Below, piece after piece: positions 1 to 4,947 of a stretch of 8,489 bases of DNA. The notes under the pieces are model-generated. The model was not told the origin of the DNA, searched no databases, and saw nothing but the letters and a program-made list of their open reading frames with translations. Source of the DNA: JALZAA01 sp035316025. GTDB taxonomy: Bacteria > Actinomycetota > Acidimicrobiia > IMCC26256 > JACDBD01. Where the stretch lies: positions 1 through 8,489 of the forward strand of contig DATFXL010000017.1 of assembly GCA_035316025.1 (NCBI GenBank), given 5' to 3'. The translations under genes were made by a program, and so were the position numbers. The stretch's first letter is position 1, and every line of letters begins with the position of its first letter.

Positions 1-45
1 CACGACGAGATCGATCACGCGACGGCCGAGAAAGCCGCAGCCTGA
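1..45 (+). CDS. C-terminal end of an unknown gene (partial)
   Basis: The frame starting at base 1 is open and reads HDEIDHATAEKAAA before a TGA at 43-45. The short stretch is charged and Ala-rich, as expected for the tail of a soluble protein, and all but one of its codons end in G or C. Only 14 residues are visible, so no family can be named. The next gene on the same strand starts 10 bp later, so the two may be co-transcribed. Confidence 0.5.
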   Translation, partial: HDEIDHATAEKAAA

Positions 46-55
46 GCCCTTCCTG

Positions 56-683
56 ATGAAGGCGCCACAGCTCCTCGCGCTCGACCTGGCCGCCGACCCC
101 GACGCGTGGACGAGCCTCGGCTTCGCCGTCGACGAGCACGAGGTCTGCGAAGTCGACGGTGTCGCGCTCCGGCTCGGACGGCCGGAGCCCCGAATCTCGG
201 GATGGGCGCTGGCGGGAACCTCTGAAGGCCTCGACATCGACGGGCTGCGCACGACAAGGGCGCCCTCGCCCGCGTCGCCGTCGAACGCGCCGATGCATCC
301 GAACGGCACGGTCGCGATCGATCACCTTGTGGTCATGACGCCCGACCTCGAGCGCACGATCGCGGCGCTGGCGGAGCACCGCATCACACCCCGCCGGCGC
401 CGCCGCACGGACCAATACGGCCCACCGTTCACCCAGACGTTCTTCCGACTGGGTCGTCCGATCCTGGAGGTAATCGGGCCCGACGAGCGCTCGGGTGAAG
501 ACCCCGCCACGCTTCTACGGCATCGCGTTCACCGTTCGAGACCTCGCCGCCACGGCCGCCGCGCTCGGCAAGCGACTCGGCGCGGTCAAGCAGGCGGTGC
601 AGCCGGGTCGCCGGATCGCGACACTGCGCCGGGAGGCGGGCGCCGGGGTCCCGCTCGCGTTCATGTCGCCGGAGCCTCAGTAG
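56..683 (+). pseudogene. VOC-family (glyoxalase-like) protein gene with a +1 frameshift
   Basis: The product looks like a two-module vicinal-oxygen-chelate (glyoxalase/dioxygenase fold) protein of about 208 residues. In the first frame, residues 1-60 form a degenerate N-terminal module. After a Pro/Ser linker, VAIDHLVVMTPDLERT (about 86-101) opens the second module, with H90 and E138 (in PILEVIGP) in places that carry metal ligands in this fold. The reading then jumps one frame. Removing one C from the four-C run at 502-505 joins ...GEDP to PRFYGIAFTVRDLAATAAAL and on to QPGRRIATLRREAG and FMSPEPQ, the usual end of this family, with a TAG at 681-683. Without repair the first frame runs antisense through the next gene. 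No convincing Shine-Dalgarno precedes the ATG. This is either a real pseudogene or a one-base sequencing error. The substrate is unknown. Confidence 0.8.
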
Positions 684-1201
684 CCGGGCGCGCCACCTGC
701 GCTGGAGGACCTGGCGGCAGTCGTCGCGGTTGCGGCCGAGCTCGGCGCCGCACCGGCGGCGCCGGTGCTCACGCTCTCACCCTTCTTCGAGAAGAACGCA
801 CCCTGCATCCCGAGGTCCCCCTGGGTCCCGGACGGGCCGTGGAAGCGGCAGTAGTAGCCGAGGGCGCCGTTGGTCGGCAGCGTGACGGAGACCGTGGCCT
901 TCTGGTCGGGATTGAGCACGGTGTCGACGCCGAGGCTCGGGATCGTGAAGGTGTGCTGCGTCTTCCCCTCGTTCGCGAGCTTCACCGTGACGGTCGAGCC
1001 GGGCTTGGCCTTCGTGAACGTCGGCTTGAAGTAGTAGTCGTCCGCCTCGATCGAGATCTTGCCCTTCTTGACGGTCTTCTCGCCCTTGTTGGTGACCTTG
1101 CCCTGGAGTTGGACAGGCGGGTTCTTGGCCGCGAGCGCCACGCCCCCCGTGAGGGCGAGGGCGGCGATCGCGCCGACGGTCAGGACAAGCACCTTGCGCA
1201 T
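677..1201 (-). CDS. Secreted cupredoxin-domain (type-1 copper) protein
   Basis: A 174-residue exported blue-copper-type protein, probably an extracytoplasmic electron carrier or copper-binding protein. MRK followed by a hydrophobic stretch and ALA (to about residue 24) is a Sec signal peptide. The cupredoxin domain spans about 45-140: IEADDYYFKPTF, then TQHTFTI with His83, and YYCRFHG with Cys118 and His121, followed by Met132 in LGMQG. Together these give the Cys-His-His-Met set of a type-1 copper site. The Cys-x2-His spacing is usual, but His to Met is 11 residues, longer than in plastocyanin, because of a PSGTQGDL insert. The last 30 residues are an Ala/Ser/Thr-rich tail. The start at 1201 was chosen because it gives the signal peptide and has GGGAGG 4 bp upstream; a longer frame to 1315 lacks both. 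Its 3' end overlaps the VOC gene by 7 bp, tail to tail. Confidence 0.9.
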   Translation of the reverse strand: MRKVLVLTVGAIAALALTGGVALAAKNPPVQLQGKVTNKGEKTVKKGKISIEADDYYFKPTFTKAKPGSTVTVKLANEGKTQHTFTIPSLGVDTVLNPDQKATVSVTLPTNGALGYYCRFHGPSGTQGDLGMQGAFFSKKGESVSTGAAGAAPSSAATATTAARSSSAGGAPGY

Positions 1202-1313
1202 CCGGCCTCCCGGGGTCGTGGGACCTCCCCACAACATACGGACCACCCCGGGCGGCGGATTGCGGCGCCTAGCATCGAGCGGCATTTCGATCTCGAGGCA
1301 GGAGCAGACACCC

Positions 1314-1532
1314 ATGGCGTGGGACAGCTCGCGGACGGTTCATCCCGGCTGGCTCGCGGTGGAGTTCGGCACGTGCGTCGGCGTGTGGACCTTGGTCACC
1401 TACCTCCTGGCCCGGACGGTCACCGGCCCGGGGTTCCTGGCCTCCGTCATCACCGGGTCCGTGCTCTCCGCGATCACGTGGGTGTCGGTGAAGCTGGGCT
1501 GGCGGGAGACGCCGCGGCCCCCGGGTCGCTGA
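1314..1532 (+). CDS. Small two-helix membrane protein
   Basis: A 72-residue protein of unknown function. Residues 13-33 (WLAVEFGTCVGVWTLVTYLLA) and about 41-63 (starting FLASVITGSVLSAITW) are two membrane-spanning stretches separated by a short RTVTGPG turn, with an Arg/Pro-rich C-terminus likely in the cytoplasm. The ATG at 1314 is preceded by AGGAG at 1300-1304, a good ribosome site at 9 bp spacing; an upstream in-frame extension has no such site. It is divergent from the cupredoxin gene with 112 bp between the starts, so the two may share a promoter region, although I see no clear -35/-10 pair there. It ends 13 bp before the stop of the convergent next gene. I recognise no family. Confidence 0.7.
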   Translation: MAWDSSRTVHPGWLAVEFGTCVGVWTLVTYLLARTVTGPGFLASVITGSVLSAITWVSVKLGWRETPRPPGR

Positions 1533-1545
1533 TGGCGGCGAGCAT

Positions 1546-2175
1546 CTAACGCGGGTCCCGGCGGTCGAGGTTCCAGACGCGGGCGATCGTGCACGTCCAG
1601 CCCGACTCTTCGCGGGGAAAGAGCCCCAACCGGCTGATCGCACGTTGCGCGCCTTCGTTGTCGGTGTAGAGCAGATCGACGGTCAGCCGCTCCCGACCCT
1701 TGATGGCGGTGAGCAGGGGCTGGTACTCGACGTCGCCTTCATCGCGGATGGCGGCCTGCCAGAACCCGACGTCGCCGGGCGGGATGTACAAGTCCCTTGT
1801 CTGCCTGCGGAACTCCCCGGGCTCGGGACGCGGCCGATCGGGGTCGAGCCCTACGTACGGACACCAGCCTTGAATCACCGCGATGCCGTCGCCGACGTTC
1901 CGCACCGACGCCGCGATGTAGATGTTGCCATCGGCTTCTTCGGCGTAGGCGCCGCCGCCGGGCACCTTCGCCCAGTGACTGTCGAACCAGCCGACCTTCT
2001 CGGCGGGATCCTGGATTCGTAACGACATGATCACCGGGCGCATCCCGACCTGGATGGCTCGTTCGGCGATGCGCGCCGAGCGGTTCGACGAGCGCACGGC
2101 CGAGTAGGTCGCGGCCGCGAGCACGAGCGTGCCGCCCGCGGTGGCGAGCGAGGAGATCGTGGCCCAGTCGGCCAT
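1546..2175 (-). CDS. Conserved hypothetical protein with N-terminal membrane anchor
   Basis: A 209-residue protein resembling a hypothetical family I know from actinobacteria, without assigned function. Residues 6-28 (WATISSLATAGG onwards) form one membrane segment, followed by a basic amphipathic stretch (RSSNRSARIAERAI). The rest is a soluble, mostly beta domain. Characteristic strings are NIYIAASVRNVGDGIAVIQG (84-103), FRRQTRDLYIPPGDVGFWQ (122-140), LTVDLLYTDNEGAQRAISR (164-182) and a final VWNLDRRDPR. RNVGxGIA is typical of Ig-like beta sandwiches in which the anchor precedes the domain. No catalytic motif is visible. Only GGGA lies very close to the ATG, so the ribosome site is weak. The next gene starts divergently 11 bp away. 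Confidence 0.85.
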   Translation of the reverse strand: MADWATISSLATAGGTLVLAAATYSAVRSSNRSARIAERAIQVGMRPVIMSLRIQDPAEKVGWFDSHWAKVPGGGAYAEEADGNIYIAASVRNVGDGIAVIQGWCPYVGLDPDRPRPEPGEFRRQTRDLYIPPGDVGFWQAAIRDEGDVEYQPLLTAIKGRERLTVDLLYTDNEGAQRAISRLGLFPREESGWTCTIARVWNLDRRDPR

Positions 2176-2186
2176 TCCCAGAGCCT

Positions 2187-2735
2187 ATGACGCCCGTTTG
2201 CAAAGATAGACACGTGGCACGGACGACGCAGCGTCCGCGATCGCCCGGCTGGATACGGAGGGCATGGCGGCGCGTCGCGTACTTCCACGGTCGGCGTCTC
2301 GGTCAGACCATCCCGTCGCTCGACGAGCTCTACGAGTCGATCGACAAGCGGGTGGCGTCCGGTGAGCGTGAGGAAGATGTCGTCACGGAAGTCATCGAAG
2401 ACTTCGAGCGCTCCGCCGCGAGCACGAGCATGCGTACGACCCCGCTCGTGCCGGCGTCCGGCATCGTCGTCGCCGGATCGACGTTCCTCGCCAAGGCGGG
2501 GGATGTCGAATCGACGGTCGTGGCCGGCGTCGCGATCGCGTTCGCCCTGCTCGGCCTCGGCTTCCTGGCGACATCGGTGTTCACGCACGCGGGACGTCCC
2601 CGTGTCGGCCTGCCGCCCGTCCGGGGCGACGTGGCTTTTGTGCACGAACGGCTGAGCAAAAAAGACGCCAACGCGCTGGTGGGCTCGTTCCTGTCGCTCG
2701 TCGGGTTCGTCGTCCTGGTCATCGTCATCCTCTGA
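2187..2735 (+). CDS. Membrane protein, charged N-terminus and three C-terminal TM segments
   Basis: A 182-residue protein of unknown function. Residues 1-82 are hydrophilic, with a basic stretch (WIRRAWRRVAYFHGRR) and then an acidic helical stretch (SLDELYESIDKRVASGERE). Three hydrophobic segments follow at about 84-104, 108-133 and 161-182, the last ending the protein. The layout of a cytosolic helical part with C-terminal membrane helices loosely recalls small membrane effectors such as Pycsar TM proteins, but I see no motif that proves this. The ATG at 2187 lacks a ribosome site. GTG at 2214, with a purine-rich AAAGATAG upstream, is an alternative giving 173 residues and a more usual gap to the divergent neighbour. 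The gene stands alone on this strand. Confidence 0.8.
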   Translation: MTPVCKDRHVARTTQRPRSPGWIRRAWRRVAYFHGRRLGQTIPSLDELYESIDKRVASGEREEDVVTEVIEDFERSAASTSMRTTPLVPASGIVVAGSTFLAKAGDVESTVVAGVAIAFALLGLGFLATSVFTHAGRPRVGLPPVRGDVAFVHERLSKKDANALVGSFLSLVGFVVLVIVIL

Positions 2736-2766
2736 CCCGCGACCTGGCGCGAATGCGTCTGATCAT

Positions 2767-2802
2767 GCGTCCAGGGGTGACATATAGGACGCCAGGGGAC
2801 GC
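2767..2802. repeat. Overlapping direct and inverted short repeats after the membrane protein gene
   Basis: CCAGGGG occurs at 2771-2777 and again at 2792-2798, exactly 21 bp apart, on either side of an AT-rich core (ACATATAGG). GCGTCC at 2767-2772 is also the inverse of GGACGC at 2787-2792 and again at 2797-2802. The spacing of two helical turns around a -10-like core suggests an operator for the downstream small genes. A weak stem-loop at the end of the preceding gene is the other reading; there is no T-tract. Confidence 0.3.
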
Positions 2803-2835
2803 AGCTCCGGTCACGCGTTCGCGGGCGCCGCGCTG

Positions 2836-3144
2836 ATGTCGGCCAACGCCGATCCGAGGTCCTGTTCCGCGGTGAGGTCACCCATCGAGATACCCGGCGT
2901 GGGTGACAGCTTCGAGGACCGGCCCACGGAGGCGCAGCCAGGCGGGTTGCCGACGAACGTCAAACTGGGCTTCGATAGCCGCACGAACAAGGTCATGAAG
3001 ATCGGGCAAGACCTGCGAGTCCGGGTGCTGGGCTGGCTGGTGATCGTCTTGATCTACGAAGTCATCGAGCAGCGATCGCGCACGCGGAGGTGGCGTAGTG
3101 CCCTCTACGAGGGTCGTGGACCTCGTCGAAGGCGGCGCCCATGA
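2836..3144 (+). CDS. Doubtful small ORF with one TM segment, ATGA-coupled to the next gene
   Basis: An open frame of up to 102 residues whose TGA (3142-3144) overlaps the ATG of the next ORF as ATGA, the usual sign of translational coupling. The N-terminal half is polar, Gly/Pro-rich and unremarkable. VRVLGWLVIVLIYEVIEQ (about residues 62-79) could be one membrane helix, followed by a very basic Arg-rich tail. Most codons up to about 3090 end in G or C, but the opposite strand shares the same wobble positions here, so this does not decide the strand. There is no ribosome site at 2836; an internal ATG at 2995 (MKIGQDLRVRVLGW) would give a compact helix-plus-basic-tail miniprotein. I do not recognise a family. 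The gene may not exist. Confidence 0.35.
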   Translation: MSANADPRSCSAVRSPIEIPGVGDSFEDRPTEAQPGGLPTNVKLGFDSRTNKVMKIGQDLRVRVLGWLVIVLIYEVIEQRSRTRRWRSALYEGRGPRRRRRP

Positions 3145-3347
3145 CGTGGAAGGTCGGGCAAGGCATTCAGTTCGTCGAATCCGAGCAGCGTGTTCCTGTT
3201 GGACCGGCGCACGCTGTGAACAGTGAGACCGGCAAAGTCGCGTGCGGTCTCTCAGCCGGGGGGCTGATCGTGTCCGATCAGGATTGGGAGTCGGCGAGCA
3301 TCGACAAGTGCCCCACCTGCGTCGAGGACGCCGCAACGCCGGAGTAG
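3141..3347 (+). CDS. Small putative zinc-ribbon protein
   Basis: A 68-residue protein with a likely zinc site: His24 in PAHAV, Cys35 in VACG, and Cys57/Cys60 in CPTC near the C-terminus, with a conserved-looking DWE before the CPTC. The pattern of HAV, then CG, then W and Cys-x2-Cys is one I recall from short actinobacterial hypothetical proteins, where it is thought to bind zinc; the function is unknown. GAAGG at 3128-3132 lies 8 bp before the ATG. The start overlaps the stop of the preceding ORF (ATGA). It ends 133 bp before the stop of the convergent lipoprotein gene. No signal peptide or membrane segment is present, so it is probably cytoplasmic. Confidence 0.65.
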   Translation: MTWKVGQGIQFVESEQRVPVGPAHAVNSETGKVACGLSAGGLIVSDQDWESASIDKCPTCVEDAATPE

Positions 3348-3480
3348 GTCAGCGTCAGTTCGGACCGGAACACGTTTCGCCCAACAAACGGGCCGGGACG
3401 ACCGCGCAGGGAGAACGAAGCGGCACTTGTCCTAGCTGGCTGAAGGATGGTCGCGATGGTTGGGTGCTCCCGGTGACGGT

Positions 3481-3810
3481 TCACCCGCCCGGCGTCGCGG
3501 GCGGCGCCGGGACCGTCGTGGTGGGCCCCGTGCGTTCCTCGACGCCCTGACGGAGACGCCGGACGTACGCGTCGGCATCGCTGCGGGACGAGACGTTCTT
3601 GCCGCCGGTGACGTCCTCGCGTTGGGCTTGCGTCAGCTCTGCCGGGTCGATGTCGGTGCGACTCTCGACATCCGCCTCGCTCTGGCCACCTTTGAAGAGC
3701 ACTACTTGACCTTGATCGATGCCGACGAAGTAGGACGTGTTTTCTGATCCACCTCCACAAGCAGCCAGAAGTATGAGCGCCGCTGCCAGAACGCCCAACA
3801 ACTTCTTCAT
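3481..3810 (-). CDS. Small lipoprotein resembling the extracytoplasmic tail of PP2C phosphatases
   Basis: A 109-residue lipoprotein. MKKLLGVLAAALILLAAC carries an n-region with two Lys, a hydrophobic core and the lipobox LAAC with Cys18 as the lipidation site. The mature part begins TSYFVGIDQGQVVLFKG (25-41), followed by VESRTDIDPAELTQAQ and SSRSDADAYVRRLRQGVEE. This order (YFVG, VVLFKG, RTDI, ADAYVRRL) matches my memory of the domain outside the membrane in actinobacterial Ser/Thr phosphatases of the PstP type, here without the phosphatase or the membrane helix. The likely role is binding or sensing at the outer face of the membrane. GGAAGCGAGG directly upstream supports the start. A Thr/Pro tail ends the protein. 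The link to PP2C tails is from memory, not a search. Confidence 0.85.
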   Translation of the reverse strand: MKKLLGVLAAALILLAACGGGSENTSYFVGIDQGQVVLFKGGQSEADVESRTDIDPAELTQAQREDVTGGKNVSSRSDADAYVRRLRQGVEERTGPTTTVPAPPATPGG

Positions 3811-3831
3811 CCTCGCTTCCGTTCGGTCACC

Positions 3832-3844
3832 ACAGCTTCGCTGT
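3832..3844 (-). repeat. Small hairpin in the leader of the lipoprotein gene
   Basis: ACAGC-TTC-GCTGT is a perfect 5-bp inverted repeat with a 3-base loop, lying about 22-34 bp upstream of the lipoprotein ATG. On that strand it would fold as a stem with a GAA triloop in the 5' leader. It could be a regulator site or chance; nothing else supports it. Confidence 0.2.
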
Positions 3845-4003
3845 CATTCTCGTCGTGTCCTTCCGCATGGTCGGTTCGCGGTTGTTCTATTCATCGGATC
3901 TGTACGGCACTCTGTGCTTTCGGCGGGATGATCGCCGCGCTCCACGCCGTGCCCCCGGCGTGTCTCAGGCAACCAGAAGCGGCGCGTCGCTCCCGATGCC
4001 GCC

Positions 4004-4516
4004 TCAGCACAGCTTGCAGACGTACTTGCGCTTGGCGTGCAGATCGTTCATCGCTGCGAAAAACGCTTCCTCCACACCTGGCGGGTACCCGGCGTATAGC
4101 TGGATGAGGATGTTGCGGTTCCGCACGTAGCCGTAACCACGACCCTCGGTGTAGTCCTCGCCGTGCCGCTTCAATGCGGTCGCGGACTTGAAGTCGAACA
4201 CGTCGATCGCCCCGACGAGGCTCGCCTTCTCGGGAGACACGTCGCCTGTCTCCGGATGGACTGGCGGGCACGGCTGTGGCGCCAGCACAACGAGGCGAGA
4301 TCTTTGAGCGCGCACGCCGTCGCGACTCACCGGCAGATCGTCCTGCGACTTGCTCGTGACCGTCCAGTCTGGCGTTTCGCACGCCTGGATGCCGTGCGCG
4401 GCTAGCGCGGCTCCTACCTTGCTGAAGCCGTCGACCGGCGCTGCGGCTACGGCGGCTTGGGCGACGAGGCCGAGGCTCGCGGCCCCCACGGCGATGGCGA
4501 CTACGGCCTTGCTCAT
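4004..4516 (-). CDS. Secreted four-cysteine protein of unknown function
   Basis: A 170-residue protein with a clear Sec signal peptide: MSK, a hydrophobic stretch and AAVAAAP, with cleavage near residues 24-26. The mature part has exactly four Cys (46, 83, 167, 170), enough for two disulfides and consistent with export; the protein ends in YVCKLC. Other readable strings are ASLVGAIDVFDFKSATALKR (98-117), YGYVRNRNILIQLYAG (128-143) and AFFAAMNDLHAKRKY (151-165). I recognise no family and see no catalytic motif. GAGGGAG sits just upstream of the ATG, inside the gap to the preceding 70-residue ORF, which ends 7 bp before. The two genes are therefore probably one operon with coupled translation. 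Confidence 0.85.
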   Translation of the reverse strand: MSKAVVAIAVGAASLGLVAQAAVAAAPVDGFSKVGAALAAHGIQACETPDWTVTSKSQDDLPVSRDGVRAQRSRLVVLAPQPCPPVHPETGDVSPEKASLVGAIDVFDFKSATALKRHGEDYTEGRGYGYVRNRNILIQLYAGYPPGVEEAFFAAMNDLHAKRKYVCKLC

Positions 4517-4523
4517 CGCTCCC

Positions 4524-4736
4524 TCACCGCAAGACCGCCAGGCGGTCGATCACAGCGTGCATGTACGGCAGGGCATGGCGCCGCTCCAACCAGCACGGTG
4601 GGCGGGTGTCGTCGGGGTCGGCGACGAGTGGCCACCACCACACCAGCAGTCCCCGGAGGCTTCGCCGGGCGAGTCGGTAGCCCGCGGCCTCGGCACGATC
4701 CTCGACGTCGGGGTGACGGCTCATTCGTTCGCGCAT
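4524..4736 (-). CDS. Small hypothetical protein upstream of the secreted four-Cys gene
   Basis: A 70-residue protein with no recognised family. It starts with a charged helix-like stretch (MSRHPDVEDRAEAAGYRLAR), then a Trp-rich core (GLLVWWWPLVADPDD) and PPCWLERRHALPYMHAVIDR. No signal peptide or full membrane helix is seen, so it is likely cytosolic. About four of five codons end in G or C, and the overlapping frames on both strands read as Arg/Pro-rich nonsense. Its TGA lies 7 bp from the next ATG, and the ribosome site of that gene overlaps this stop. The ATG at 4736 has no clear ribosome site; a second ATG at 4724 is possible. The link to a secreted partner suggests a shared but unknown job. 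Confidence 0.6.
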   Translation of the reverse strand: MRERMSRHPDVEDRAEAAGYRLARRSLRGLLVWWWPLVADPDDTRPPCWLERRHALPYMHAVIDRLAVLR

Positions 4737-4805
4737 CGTATGAGCAGCGCGTGTCGGTGTTCGTGCGCGTCCAGTCTCCCCATTCGTCCCGGATGCCTAT
4801 CCCAA

Positions 4806-4830
4806 CCGGAGCCATATGGCTTCGCTCCGG
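4806..4830. repeat. Palindromic element with two alternative hairpins
   Basis: CCGGAGC (4806-4812) pairs perfectly with GCTCCGG (4824-4830) around an 11-base loop. Inside it GCCATATGGC (4811-4820) is a perfect 10-bp palindrome, extendable by further pairs around one mismatch, so two folds compete. It lies 70 bp upstream of the 70-residue gene and 117 bp past the phospholipase-like stop, in a 211-bp stretch without a gene. It may be an operator for the two-gene operon or a terminator for the phosphoesterase; no T-tract follows on either strand. Confidence 0.4.
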
Positions 4831-4947
4831 CCACCCTCCCCCTCTGACGCTCGGGTTCATCGGTCCCGCCTCGAGGCACCGCGTTTGTACCCGCGCCTAG
4901 CGAGCGCGAATTGGCGAGGTACGACACTCCCGTTCTGCGCCCGGTGG

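Noticed and set aside
1202..1313. Paired divergent promoters between the cupredoxin and the small membrane gene
   Set aside because: Single -10-like strings (TAGCAT, TATGTT) occur but without a -35 partner at suitable spacing.
56..1549. One long plus-strand frame of 497 codons
   Set aside because: Only the first 150 codons read as VOC protein. The rest runs antisense through the cupredoxin gene and is Arg/Gly-rich shadow created by the frameshift.
2811..3336. Minus-strand frames (stops at 2811 and 2878) across the doubtful small-gene region
   Set aside because: They could be read as short proteins, but no ribosome site, motif or neighbour supports them, and they run opposite the zinc-ribbon gene or its upstream ORF. 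The strand is not fully settled.
3472..3485. GGTGA-CGGT-TCACC hairpin at the lipoprotein stop, as a terminator
   Set aside because: The stem is 5 bp, it overlaps the stop codon and no T-tract follows on either strand.
4740..4800. tRNA-like 3' half (GTTCG followed by a run of Cs), possible att site or tRNA remnant
   Set aside because: The T-arm does not pair, no anticodon arm or matching acceptor 5' strand could be found, and there is no integrase nearby.
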